A DNA stretch of 64,000 bases from Symbiodinium natans (GCA_905221605.1 CAJNDS010000202.1:832404-896403); one strand, 5' to 3'; counted from the first letter of the stretch, positions 33,375 to 44,050 are shown. Notes: generated from the letters alone by a model not told the origin. Translations and numbers: made by a program.

Positions 33375-34735
33375 ATGATGAAGCGCGGTACCATCGAAAT
33401 CTGGCTGCTTGTACTGTGGGTGGGTGTGCTCACCTCAGCTGATGAACGGAAGGTCCGGTGAGCATGCGTGCGCGGCATGTGCTTTCTTGGGTGCTGTGCG
33501 AGGCGCTGCCAACTCCGGGCATGCCAGCAGCTTCCATGCCTCTTGCCGAGAGGACAGCTGGTGCCTTGTGGGGCCTCTTTGCCGGTGATGCTCTGGCAAT
33601 GCCTGTGTGCCAGGACCTGAACAGTTTAGAGTTTAGAACAGTGTTGTCAGTGGTGTTGTGGTTAACAGCTCCAGCTCTCTGGCTGGCATACTCCTCCCTT
33701 CAACAAAGGCATTGGTACTACGGAGGTCCGGACCAGATTCGAGAAGATTTTGGTGGCCAGCTTCTGTCGGGTTTCGAGCGATCGGTTCACCCATACCCAG
33801 ACTCCATCATGCAGCTTAGCAACACTGGAGGAGGTGGCCGAGGAAGCAGTGAAGGAGATGTTGTCGGAGGAGTCATCCTGCATGGCAAGAAAGAGTATTG
33901 GCGGCGCTATGGTCAGTTTCATTACCACCATACCTTGGAAGCAGGTGAAAACACACTGGAAGCATCGCTGGTGCGAGTTCTGTTGCAAAGCCTCAAGAGC
34001 ACGGGCCGTTTCTCCGCGGACGACTTTCGACGGCGATACATTGAGTTCATGACGACTCCAGGCACACACAACGACACCTATGCCTCTACTTGCCACAGGA
34101 TGTTCTTTCAGAAATGGCGAGCAGGGGTCGATCCAAAGGACTGTCCTGATAACGATGGCCACAATGTCGACACGATTGACGGTTTAGTTATCCCATCTGT
34201 GGTCGCTTTGATCTCTTTGGCTCAGGGACACAGTGTGACCACTGCCGCTGCGCTTGCTGTCGAAGCATTGGCGGTGACACGCTCGTCTCAGGCCTGACAT
34301 CCCACCAGACAGTGCCGCAAACCATCTCAAAACCCAGAAGCCAGAAGCTAAGCATGTGTTGTGGCAGGTGCTCCCTGAGTACATCAGGACCGTGACCTAC
34401 ATGCTCGACAAGGCGGACATTCGTCGAGTCAGCTGCACGTCGACGGCCTCACTGGATTGTGCAGGTCCTCCAAGGATCACCCTTGGATAAAGCTGCGGCG
34501 GAGACGGCAATGGAGGTATGTGGGATACTTGTCTGTGCCATCCTTCGGTCTAAGCAGCATGGGCGCGGTCTCCAGGTGTATGGGAGTGATCTGGCAGCAG
34601 CCGTGCGCAAGCGCGGCAGCACAGATCCGGCTCCTCGGGGCGAAGCTGGCCGGATGTTTGTTTTCCTACCCAGCCAGTCCTGTGTTTGCAGGTTGTTGCC
34701 TGCTACATCGGCGGGTCGTTCCCAGCACTGTGCCT
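33375..34735 (+). CDS. ADP-ribosylglycohydrolase family protein
   Basis: ARH/DraG enzymes remove ADP-ribose from proteins or nucleic acids using two Mg ions. A first exon at 33375-33452 may encode a signal peptide (IWLLVLWVGVLTSA) and could splice to 33503. The next exon reaches 33606, ending GALWGLFAGDALAMPV. The intron 33607-33708 (GT-AG, 102 nt, a multiple of three and free of stops) is followed by HWYYGGPDQIREDFG, reproducing the GDALAMPVHWYY signature of algal and plant ARH proteins. Then come SNTGGGGRG, GKKEYWRRYGQFHYHHTLEAGENTLE, NDTYASTCHRMF and DGHNVDTIDGL, the last likely in the metal site. More exons follow at 34368 (VLPEYIR), 34465-34515 (VLQGSPLDKAAAETAME) and 34692-about 34730 (VVACYIGGSFPAL, compare CY..SFPA). 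The 3' end, which should supply the GGDNDTRG-like motif, is not resolved. Confidence 0.8.
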
Positions 34736-35785
34736 GCCTCAGGCTTCCGTTGTGTCCTCGCCAGGTTCGCAGTCACCTAGACAGCAAGACGCCTGCAGCT
34801 TTAGTTCAAAACCTTTGCCTGGAGACACCTCATTGGCATGCGATTGAGGGAAGGGCATGGCCCCAAAACCTGCGCAGCACCGCAGCACCTGCAGCAATGA
34901 GTTGTTAGGCAACACATGCAAAAAAGCAATGCCAAGCAGAGTGGCAAGCATGTTGGTCAAGCTGTCTGACGTGTGCCATTTGGAAGCCCGAATGATCCCA
35001 CACCTGGCGAGCCCGGCTCGGCAGCTGCTTGAGCTGGCCTATTGTGGCTCAGAGGCTCGGACCGAGGGAGCATTCATTGTACGAGGGAGTATGCATGCTG
35101 TATGAGTCAGTAGACTCAGTAGACCAGTAGACTAGAGTTTGTGACAGTTTGTGCTTGTCCTGGACCGTTGAGCAGGAAGTAGAACGACTTGTGCAGCATG
35201 GCTCACCAGTACCAGAGGAGCTTGAGACGAGCATAGACTTTCACGTGTTCTGTGTCACGCCCAGGGCTAGAGGGGAGCAACGCGCAATAAAGCGGCCGAG
35301 GAGCTGTCGAACTATTTGCAGTTCCTGGCTTCTGGCGGTGACTTGAGTGTGGCGTGGTGGCATGCCAGGGCATGCAGCTTCTCATGATGATTCAAATTCC
35401 TACCGCATGACAATGCGGGATTTCCAGTAAGGATGCGGCGGCAGACCTCTTTGGGGAGGTAGGGGGGGGCCCTCTGTGCATGCATATGCCTGCCAGGCCT
35501 CAAGTGTTTCGTCATCAGCAACTGACGGAAACATTCTACTCATGCTTGCTCATGTTGCATCCGTTGGGCGCTTGGGCTCATAGTTGGAAGCTATCTGGTC
35601 CGCATCCATTGGAACAGTCCATGGAACCGTTTGCTCACCACCCCTAGCACCAGGCATCACCAGAATTTGCGGCCATTCAGGGTAGTGCGAAATCTGGGCT
35701 TCTGCGAGCTGCTTCTCCGGTCATGGTTGTGTTGGAGGAGCATGCTCAAGCTGCACAAGATTGCACAAGTGATCTGGCTTAGTTT
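34736..35785. other. No gene firmly recognised; may hold the 3' exons of the ADP-ribosylglycohydrolase
   Basis: A segment near 34895-34960 (NELLGNT...VASML) vaguely recalls the ALLANTN..GG motif of the family, and another near 35170-35230 (EVERLVQHGSPVPEELE) looks coding, but neither joins convincingly. Confidence 0.35.
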
Positions 35786-35789
35786 GGTG

Positions 35790-36513
35790 TGCAGGAGACG
35801 GAGGATGTCGTCATGCAGTATCTCAAAGAAAAGAGAAAGGCCGCAGGGCCGGTGAGGCGGCAAAGGGCAAAAGCATCGTTCTTTGTCCTTATTCAGAGGG
35901 TGCTCATACTTCATTGGTGTCGTGATGTGTCCTGGTTCTGTGCACCTTGCCCACATACCCGCACAATCTCCACGAAGAGCAAGGTCTGAGGCGGATGCTG
36001 CCATGGAGTACCTCAAGGCTGCATCATCATGCTTTCTTGTGGTTCTTGTGGGTCAAGCTCTTGTGTTCTTGCACGTGTCGAAGGGGCGGCTTGCAAAGAC
36101 TGGAGAAAAGCCGGAACCAGCACCTCCCGCAGTAAAAGCGCCTGCCCGAGAGTGCACCAACATGGCACAAGTTCGCAGCTCCAGCCGATGTTTCGGGTTG
36201 CAGTGGCGGGGTGTCTTGGTTTCTTTGGGGTGCCTTCAGGTGGCTTGTGCACCTTGGTGATGGTCTTTATTGGTGGGCTTTTGACCAAGGATTCGTCTCG
36301 AGAGTTTCTTCGGGGCATCAAGTTGTCAGAGATGAAGCAAACACGGCCGCTTCAAAGGACGGGATGGGTGCCTGCTGGGCCTACTGTGCCTAGAACGACC
36401 TACTCGCCTAAGTCATGATCTTTCAGTTTGATGGTCCTCCCCGGCAGGAAGGGTGATCGGCTTGACGATCACGGAGGACATCTTTGTCCAAGACACGGTG
36501 AAGGAGCAGAGTT
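35790..36513 (+). CDS. Unidentified multi-exon gene (3' part)
   Basis: Several AG-preceded open segments on the + strand have coding composition: ETEDVVMQYLKEKRKAAGP (about 35792-35850, before a GT), ADAAMEYLKAASS (about 35993), GRLAKTGEKPEPAPPAVKAPA (about 36085), LGDGLYWWAFDQGF (about 36250) and a last exon RVIGLTITEDIFVQDTVKEQS ending at TAG 36511-36513. I do not recognise a family. The order and the clean final stop suggest one gene whose 3' end lies about 125 nt before the next gene's start. Confidence 0.4.
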
Positions 36514-36638
36514 AGCTTTGCTCTGAGTTGAACCCCGCAGGACAGGGAGATGCATCAGACAAGGGATCGAAGAGGCTGGTCGCATCAAGGCCAATTGGCA
36601 ATCCATCACCCGCTCTGGCAGAGCATGGGAATTCGAAG

Positions 36639-37847
36639 ATGTCGGACGTGAAGACTGCTCCAGAGAAGCCGTGTGGCGATGCAGTCTTTTCTGGTGGGGA
36701 TCTCCGCAAGACGCTCCAGCTCATGCGCGACAAGACTGGGATACAGCGCAGTGCTTCAGCAAAGCGCTGCCGTGCCGCCAGGAAGGAAGCAGGCCCACTG
36801 GTGCACACCGCCCGCAGCCTAAGGCTTCCGGCCAGGACCGGTGAAGTGCCTTCTGGGCCTTCCGGCCCTTCAGGGCATGCAGAGCCCAAAAGCTCACCAA
36901 AGAAGGAATCGGACGTCCCTTTGAGGCCTACCGAAACAAAGGCTGCAGCAACCTTTCCTCAGGCGACTGTACCGAAAAGCCCCTTGGTCTCCCCAGTGCT
37001 GGGTGTGAGACACGTGTTGCAAGAGACACACTTCAACATTTCCAAAGCAGGAAGCAAGCCAGTGAAGCCGGTGTCCGCTCCGCCGAGTCCTGGCCAGTGG
37101 GTTCGCAGGTCGCCACTTCCACAGAACAGGAACGTTCTCAGGTCCATGTCCCCACCGTCGTCACCGCCACCACCACTGCCACGGTCGCCGTTGCTTTCAG
37201 GAGCTGAGGGCCCAGGTGCCAAGGAAACGGTGCCATGCACAGCGATCGCATCGGAGGCATCGGAGATCACGCCAGCTCCAGTGGCTCATGTTGAAGAGGA
37301 AGCAACCGCGACGGATACCTCGGCGAATCTGGGGACCGCCGCACCGGCATCACGATCCCCACCAGCCCCGTGGCAATGCCCGGTAGGAGTCCAAACGGTG
37401 CAAACGACCGTGAATGCAACCACAAGTCCTTGCGCGTTGGCCACTCGCGTGGAAGGGGTTCGGAGCTGCCACGATGGTATCCGGTCGGGCAAGGCCGGGT
37501 TTGTGGGCACTTTTGCTGCTGGGGCCGGGCCGTGTGGCACTTGGTCACCGGCACCCAGTTTCCTGCTGCCACCAAGGGCTGCCACACAAAACCTGCAGCC
37601 ACCCCAGCTGAGAGTTGCGCGTGTTTGTGCAACACCTCCGCCTCCTTTCACGCCCATAATGCACCATCGCGATGGGCGAGAGGAGGCCAGGCCAGTGCAG
37701 AGGACTTTGTTAGGCCGTACCACGATGGCGATTCCCTGGTTTCCAAAAACAGACCTGCAGACCCCCAAGGTCTGTCAGCCCCCACAAGCAGTCTCCAGAG
37801 CCATGTTTGCAGGGAGCCCCACAAGAAGGAGGCAGATTAATGTCTAA
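36639..37847 (+). CDS. Proline/serine-rich, largely disordered protein, single exon
   Basis: About 402 codons from the ATG at 36639 (MSDVKTAPEK) to TAA; the frame is open from 36528, so an upstream exon or non-ATG extension is possible. Composition is rich in Pro, Ser, Ala and basic residues with SP/PP motifs (SAPPSPGQW, SPPSSPPPPLPRSP) that look like proline-directed kinase or SH3/WW ligand sites. No folded domain or membrane segment is visible. Function is unknown. The length without stops in a GC-rich genome is supportive but not proof that it is translated. Confidence 0.5.
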   Translation: MSDVKTAPEKPCGDAVFSGGDLRKTLQLMRDKTGIQRSASAKRCRAARKEAGPLVHTARSLRLPARTGEVPSGPSGPSGHAEPKSSPKKESDVPLRPTETKAAATFPQATVPKSPLVSPVLGVRHVLQETHFNISKAGSKPVKPVSAPPSPGQWVRRSPLPQNRNVLRSMSPPSSPPPPLPRSPLLSGAEGPGAKETVPCTAIASEASEITPAPVAHVEEEATATDTSANLGTAAPASRSPPAPWQCPVGVQTVQTTVNATTSPCALATRVEGVRSCHDGIRSGKAGFVGTFAAGAGPCGTWSPAPSFLLPPRAATQNLQPPQLRVARVCATPPPPFTPIMHHRDGREEARPVQRTLLGRTTMAIPWFPKTDLQTPKVCQPPQAVSRAMFAGSPTRRRQINV

Positions 37848-38205
37848 ATGCAAGGTCAGCTTGGCATGCGCTGTACAGAGAATGACCAACGAAGGGCAAA
37901 TGCCTCTTCGGTGTCTTCGTACCGTCCCACAGCTGACATGCATGGGCTTGCAGATGGATGAGTTCAAGGGCAAGGTTGCTTCGCACAGCTAGCCGGCAAC
38001 TCTAGCAGACATATGACTTGACTCCAATTGAACACCTCCAGCTGCCAAATGCGTGTCTCAGAGCAGACTCTGAATTCTTATTCGGCCAATGAACGCTTTA
38101 ACCGGGTGCCTCGAGTGTGCCCTTACTTGCGCTCACAGTGTGCACGCGAGGCGTGTCAGCCAAAGAGCAAAAAATTGCAAGAGACGCATGTTCGAACGGG
38201 GCAAG

Positions 38206-38255
38206 GGCGGCAAAGGGCGGCAAAGGGCGGCAAAGGGCGGCAAAGGGCGGCAAAC
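38206..38255. repeat. Decamer minisatellite, unit GGCAAAGGGC, five copies
   Basis: Five head-to-tail copies of a 10-bp unit, open in all three + frames. Confidence 0.95.
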
Positions 38256-38274
38256 CGGGTTCCGTTGCTGCTCC

Positions 38275-39195
38275 AGGAGGCCGAGGTGTCGGAGCTGCAG
38301 CGGCTCCTTGACTCCCTGAGTGGGATGCGTGTGATGCCTTTTGCGTGGCGTTGGCTGTCACCAAATCATGACATGAGGAAGCTTGATGCTTTCTGGAGGC
38401 CTTACCTAGGCAGCGACAGGGCGCTGCACTTGTCCTCGGCACGTGTGGCCGCCTTCCTTGTCGCACTCTTCTCGGATATCGCGGAAGCAGCGCAGCTGGA
38501 GTTGTGCGGCCTGCATCTCAGTCTTTGGTGTCTTGAGGCTGTCAGCATGCACGGCTGCAGGGCACATGAGAGGTTCATGTTCCAGCACAGGATGGGACCT
38601 CTACCACGGTGACTTGGGCTCGCATCTGGTCTTGTGGCTTTGGTTCCATTCAGTTTTGGATGTGCTGCAGGTCACCTGGTCTTCTTTGCGCATTCCGGAT
38701 CCTGCTCAGGGTTCGAACTGGGCATCCTGTTTCATGCCAAAGAGCACCCAGTGGAGTTCACCAACCGAGTCGGTCCAATGCTGGCTGTTTGTTCGCCTGA
38801 GACTGGGGGAGCGCGTGACCCCCGCAGGGGGACGAAGCTGTCAATAGCCTCACCAGGCTTCAGCGACCGGAACTTCCTCTGGCTTCTGTCTCTGAACTCG
38901 ACCTTCCGAGTCAGGGTCCCTTCCTCAAAGGAAGAGGGCGCCTCGGCGGTGCCGCTTGCGGCCTCTTTGGCCTGGGAGCTGCTCGCGCCGGGGGCAGCGG
39001 GGTCGCGGTTCTTCACAATCGACGAGTCCCACTTCGGTCTCCAGCTTGGGTCCCTCTGTTACCTGCCGAAGGGCCATGACCCTGCACTGCCCATCCAGCG
39101 ACAAGCCCATAAAGCACAAACACGGATGGATGCCCTTCGTCTGCCACCTGCATATAGCAGGTTGTGTGGGGAGTACTTTGTTGGGTCTAAGTCAA
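38275..39195 (+). CDS. Unidentified protein, at least two exons
   Basis: An exon starting after the AG near 38273 (AEVSELQRLLDSLSGMRVMPFAWRW ... VAAFLVALFSDIAEAAQLEL) appears coding, and a second frame from about 38668 (GHLVFFAHSG..FELGILFHAKEHPVEFTNRVGPM) continues open to about 39190 with strong coding composition (FLWLLSLNSTFRVRVPSS, FFTIDESHFGLQLGSLCYLPKG). The frames differ, consistent with an intron at about 38525-38668. I do not recognise the family. The frame then runs into a GA-rich microsatellite, so the real end lies before about 39235. Confidence 0.4.
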
Positions 39196-39238
39196 CATCC
39201 CGGACCATGCAGTGTTTTTGTACAAACCGAACTCTTCA

Positions 39239-39365
39239 GAGAGAGAGAGAGAGCGGAGGAGGAGGAGGAGGAGGAGGAGAAGAAGAAGAAGAAGAAGAAA
39301 AAGAAGTAGAAGTAGAAGTAGCAGGAGGAGGAGGAGGAGGAGGAGGCGGCGAAGGAGGAAAAAGG
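39239..39365. repeat. GA/GGA/GAA purine-rich microsatellite
   Basis: Compound GA, GGA, GAA and AGT repeats, no gene. Confidence 0.9.
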
Positions 39366-39674
39366 AGAGGGATCACACCAACCCCCGGTGGAGGACGGCT
39401 GCTTTCGTAGCCACACGCGCTGGAAGCAAAGTAGGACGGAAGGGAGGGAGGCATGGAGGGACAGGACTTAGAAGTGCTCTCTTCGCTGAGCAGAGGAGAT
39501 TTTGGTTCCGCGCTTGCACAGTCGGCGGTGCCAAGTGCCCGAAACCGGGGTGGGCAGCACTGCCCTGTGCCCCCCTAAGCCCAGCCCAAGAAACAGAACA
39601 GAGAGAGAGCGAGAGAGTGTGAGCAAAAGAGTATTTTGGGGAACGAGAAGCAGTCTCACGATGACAGTGAACTT

Positions 39675-39845
39675 GGGCGCGCCTAGGCGCGAGGGGTCTT
39701 CCGGCCCCCCCATGCCCTGCAGAAGAAGAAGAAGAAGAAGAAGAAGAAGAAGAAGAAGAAGAAGAAGAAGAAGAAGAAGAAGAAGAAGAAGAAGAAGAAG
39801 AAGAAGAAGAAGAAGAAGAAGAAGAAGAAGAAGAGTGTGAGTGAG
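39675..39845. repeat. Dispersed cassette copy 1: GGCGCG.. / CCATGCCCTGCAGAAGAAGA with expanded (AGA)n
   Basis: A GC-rich leader (GGGCGCGCCTAGGCGCGAGGGG), then CCCCATGCCCTGCAG, then about 38 AGA triplets ending GTGTGAG. The same leader, junction and GTGTGAG end recur at 42352-42410 with only a two-triplet tract. The core looks like a small dispersed repeat or transposon end whose AGA tract expanded in this copy. Confidence 0.7.
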
Positions 39846-40694
39846 TAGTCACACACCGAGATGGATGATGGGGAAGGGTTAGTGAACTAGGAACCTCACT
39901 TTTGTTGCTGGGAGTCACATCATCCACACATCGACATGTTTCACAAATCAAAACACCGCATGAATACGCCCTTCCGGGCAGTCCCTTCGGGGACTATGTG
40001 CGAAGGAAGGAAGGAAGAGTGAGTAGTCGGGGCCGGGGTACTTCCGCAAGGGGGGCCTCTTCGCTGTGTAGAAGAAGAAGAAGAAAATAGAAAAACGTAG
40101 ACACGTAACCCCAACCGCTAGTTTCAGCCGCCGCAACAACGTGGGCGAGGGCGAACTGCACGATGGCTTGCCCAAAGCCACTAGAAAGAAGGAAAGAAAG
40201 ATATAAAGAAAAAGAAAGAAATGAGAGAGGGGCCATTTGCGTGTCGTTTCGCACTTTCCCGATTCCCGTTGACGGCCACAAGGATCAACCCGGTAACCTG
40301 CCAGCTGTCAGAACGGCACTGTTTCACTCACGGAGGTTACGGGGAGGGAGGAAGGCTCTCAGCTTGGCCATCCCTCTTAGGGGGCCGGAGATTGCGCACC
40401 GTCAGCAGCCACATGTGCTGCCTGACGGACAATGCCGCCCATGAATATGCGGGGAAGGCATCGCGGACAGACTCCTGGGACTCGAGTGCGCTTTGGTGCG
40501 GGTGGTCTTGGACTTTGTCTGACCCTGGCCCTAATATCTCGGGGTGAGCATTGAACCTCAGGCGAACGTAGGAGTGAGCAGCTTTCAGTCGACATGTGGT
40601 AGCTTTGTTGCAGGCGCCTGTCGGTGGTAGCGGTGGCTGCCTTGCATGACTCATGAACCTAGTTGAGAGCCAATGTGGTGAAAATACGATGCTC

Positions 40695-41280
40695 TACCTG
40701 CCTATATGTGGGAGGAAGACAGGGAAAGAAAGAAAGGAAGGAAGGAAGGAAGGAAGAAAGCAAGAAAGAAAACAATAAACAAAGAAAGAAAAAGAAAAAG
40801 AAAGAATAACATAAGAATAACAAGAAAAGAAACATGAACAGAAACATAAATAGAAAAGGAAAATGACAAGATAAAACAAACAAGGAAAATAAACGAACAA
40901 CAAAACGAAGACGAAAACGAAAAAGAAAGAAACAATAAAACGAAGACGAAAACGAAGACCAAAATCAACAACCAAAACAACAAAAGAACAGAAAAAGACA
41001 CTGACAAATAACATGAACAAAAATGACAATAAAAAAAAAGAAAAGAAAAAAGAAAGACATACATAAATCAATAAAGAAAGCGAGAGGGAGAGGGAGAGGG
41101 AGAGGGAGAGGGAGAGGGAGAGGAGAGGGAGAGGAGAGGGAGAGGGAGAGGGAGAGGGGAGAGGGAGAGGGAGAGAGAGGGAGAGGGAGAGGAGAGGGAG
41201 AGAGGAGAGGAGGGAGAGGGAGAGGGAGAGGGAGAGGGAGAGGGAGAGGGAGAGGGAGAGGGAGAGCGAGAGAGAAATAA
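40695..41280. repeat. Long purine-rich block: (AAAG)n-like followed by (GGGAGA)n
   Basis: About 585 bases with almost only A and G on the + strand (few C/T). The first half is AAAGA/AACAA-rich, and the second is regular GGGAGA hexamers with GGAGA interruptions. The strand asymmetry could favour triplex formation. Frames through it are artefacts. Confidence 0.9.
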
Positions 41281-41432
41281 AGAGGGAAGGCGGTTAAGCC
41301 TCCCCCAACGAAAGAAAGAAGTCGGGGTGCTCGGTCAACGCTTCCCAGGTGACATCCTTTGCGACCCTTGTCATGGCTTCCCTGCAGACTGGCACCTGGC
41401 ACGTGAGCTACATCATCATCCGCATTTGAAGG

Positions 41433-42165
41433 AAATGGATGCTATCGAGAGGATGCGTGATATCGATGCTGAGTTGCTGCAAGTTCTCGGCAGCTCCGAT
41501 GAGTTTTCTGCGCAGCGTGGAAAGCGGTTGCAGAGATTGGGGACACCAGGAAGGCGGCGTCGTTTGCTTGCGTGTGCAGAGCAGGAGCAAGCTGCCTGCA
41601 ATGAGACCGACACGCACCAGTCACTGGTGACTCACCGACTCACCGACAAACCGCCGCAAAGCAAAAAGAACAATTGGCAGCCTCGCACTCGCTCAGCTAA
41701 GGTTTCGGCGGCGCCAAGAGATGCAAGAGCAGGTCTTGAGGAAGCGTGAAGATGCAGCAGTGGCCCAGCTCCTGGCGAGTGGCTTCTTGCTGCCAGACGT
41801 GCAGGCGAGCCCCGCAAGCCCCGGCAAGCCCCGGCTAGCCCTTCCAATCCCGACTCCGCTGCCGCTACCTCACTACCTCTCATTACCCCTTGCCCTGGCC
41901 AGGAAGTGCTTCCTCACTGTGACGGCAGCGTAGTGAGGTGCGAGGCGGTGCTAAAGGTGGCCTTCGCAACTGGCCAAATCTGGCCAAGGATCACTCTTCC
42001 TTTTCCGGCTTGCTGGCTTTTGGCATGCACACGATCTCTGACACCGCTCAAAATCACCTTCTCTTGCCAGCGAAGGCAAAGTATCGCTCCGCTGCCGAGC
42101 AAGCCGCCGCACAGGACTTGGGTGACGTGAATGCTGCAGAGGCGGACTGGAGTGATCATGAGCAG
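41433..42165 (+). CDS. Unidentified coiled-coil protein, several exons
   Basis: The frame from ATG 41433 reads MDAIERMRDIDAELLQVLGSS.. with strong helical character. An AG at about 41700 is followed by FRRRQEMQEQVLRKREDAAVAQLLA, again helical and charged. A further segment (AAEQAAAQDLGDVNAAEADWSDHEQ at about 42090-42165) precedes a GT repeat. The segments are in different frames, so introns are needed. No family is recognised. The 41327-41750 frame alone is too long to be chance in this composition. Confidence 0.4.
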
Positions 42166-42175
42166 ACCGGTACGG

Positions 42176-42176
<1 letters not shown>

Positions 42177-42219
<43 letters not shown>
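42177..42219. repeat. (GT)n microsatellite
   Basis: About 21 GT dinucleotides. Confidence 0.95.
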
Positions 42220-42349
42220 AACTACTTGATAGCGGAGTATCGGATTTGCTTCCTCGTCGTCGCCCCCCCCCCCTGCAAGCATAATCGCAAGCAACAAGAA
42301 TGCACGTCCCCTGTCTGCGTTACCATCTCACGCACGAACCTGACACACC

Positions 42350-42470
42350 CTCGGGCGCGCCTGGTGCGCGGGGGGGCTCCCCCCATGCCCTGCAGAAGAA
42401 GAGTGTGAGGGGGTTCGCCCCCACGCCCCCAAGAAAGAAAGAAAGAGAGAGAGAGCGAGAGAGATGATCT
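42350..42470. repeat. Dispersed cassette copy 2
   Basis: GGGCGCGCCTGGTGCGCGGGG, a C-rich block, CCATGCCCTGCAGAAGAAGA, then GTGTGAG, followed by AAAG and GA repeats. It parallels the copy at 39675-39845. Confidence 0.7.
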
Positions 42471-42474
42471 ATAT

Positions 42475-43140
42475 GTATTATTGTATATGTACACAAACGC
42501 AAGGTTTAAGGAAGGGCATGCAAGCATAATGGAGCGTAGGTCTGAAAAGCCGGTGTTACATGAATTGGCTAGGAGTATGTCATGTCAGGTACATGCGAAC
42601 CAGTTCTGTTTGCACCTTGTGATTGTGGCCTTGTGGTGCAACTGCTACGTGGTATCATCTCAGGTCGGGAGGAGGAGCTAGCTGTACATTTGCTTGTATA
42701 CCCAATTCACATTCAGATTTACAGATCCAATCGTTGGCATCTGGAGGTGATCATTAAGTTTGCACTGGCTTTGAGCCGCGCTGCTTCACGCTGGAGTGGT
42801 ACCTATACTTGGAAGCAGAGCATGCAGCAGAAGGTTATGGAGCATGCTTGGGCAGGCCGCCCGTGCAAGGAAAAGATCAGGAGCAAACGAATTTACCAAA
42901 ACGATAATTTCCTCGGATTGGGGGCTTCGTAAGGGGTGGATCGGCGCAAATTTTATCGACCTATCCGCCAAGGGAAGACTTTCCAATTCCGGTGCTTTGT
43001 TTAAATCCAGGGGGGCGGGGGGGGCTTTTTTGGATTCGGAACTTTGCGAACCAACGCAAAGAAGTTTCGCAGACACAAGCCCAGGGACGCAAAAACAAGA
43101 TTGCCAGCCGCAGGGCCTAAACGGCCCCTAAAGCTTGTGC
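42475..43140. other. No gene recognised
   Basis: Open frames at 42582-42932 and 42796-43131 on the + strand have mixed composition and no motif. They may be exons, but I cannot support them. Confidence 0.4.
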
Positions 43141-43149
43141 TCAAGCCCT

Positions 43150-43660
43150 CAAAAGATTCACGGCTGCCGATTTTTGAGTCTGCTGTACGTTTCTTTGCTT
43201 TAGGTATTATGTAGCATGTAGTATGGAATATGTGTACTATGTATTGTGGATGTATTGTGCATGTTGTACTGCGAGCTTCAACTCTTACACTGGAACATGC
43301 GGTGCTTTGGTAGTATGTACTCCTGAAAACCTCTACAGTTGGACAAGTTGTAGGGTATAGCCTATAACCTATAAATGCTCTATACCCAATAATCTAGAAT
43401 TCTTTTCATCCATGGTCCATAGCCCAGAATCCAGAATACATAACCTATAACCTATCTATCATAACCTTTCATCCGTAACCCTTAGTCTTTGATCGTTAAT
43501 CTTTAATCTTTAGTCGTTAATCTTCAATCTTTAATCCTTCATCTACAGCCCCTAGTATTCTTCACTCAATAAGTGCAATAATCTGTACTCTATGAATCCA
43601 CAATCAGCAACCTACAATGTGCAATCCATATTCTTTAGCTTCGAACTTTCTGATTTCTGT
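43150..43660. repeat. Degenerate AT-rich short-word repeat region
   Basis: Successive variants of TATAACCTATAA, then of TTAATCTT (for example GTTAATCTTTAATCTTTAGTCGTTAATC) drift along about 250 bases, preceded by GTATGTAGTATGG variants. The units are related but not identical, unlike the clean microsatellites elsewhere. No gene. Confidence 0.75.
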
Positions 43661-44050
43661 ACATATACATATGCATAGATACATATTTGTGTGCACACAT
43701 GCATAGATAGATCCAATTCTGGGTGAACGTGTCTACGTATTCTTGATGCGCATAATGTCAGCATGCTGAATGCCTTGTCAAAGGAAGCGGTCAAAATGAG
43801 AAGTCCTTTGCTCTTGGGATACGAGAACTTCCGTCTTTGTTTTGTTGGAAGAGGCAAGGAGCCACGGCATTGCAGGACCAACAAGTTTTGTCTTGGCACC
43901 AGCACCGAAAAACCGGTCCCTAGCTTGCGCTTCGATGGTCCTGCCTTGCGCGCTCAAAAGCAAGAATGCTAGCAGCTTTTTTCGTCCGAGAAGTGTTGCA
44001 GACCCCACTGTGCAGGCTCACCGAGTGCTCTTCGGCATCTCACCCTGGCA

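Noticed and set aside
33607-33708. Extra hydrophobic segment in the ADP-ribosylglycohydrolase, readable as a transmembrane insertion
   Set aside because: It has clean GT-AG ends, and its removal restores the family signature GDALAMPVHWYY, so it is an intron that happens to stay open.
12013-38255. CRISPR-like arrays
   Set aside because: Repeats are contiguous 10-bp units without spacers, and the genome is eukaryotic.
39373-39951. Minus-strand poly-Ser protein of 192 residues and + strand poly-Arg frame
   Set aside because: Translation of the expanded (AGA)n tract.
40694-41402. Hydrophobic Phe/Leu-rich minus-strand frames resembling membrane proteins
   Set aside because: A polypyrimidine strand necessarily codes for Phe, Leu, Ser and Pro; there is no loop or motif structure.
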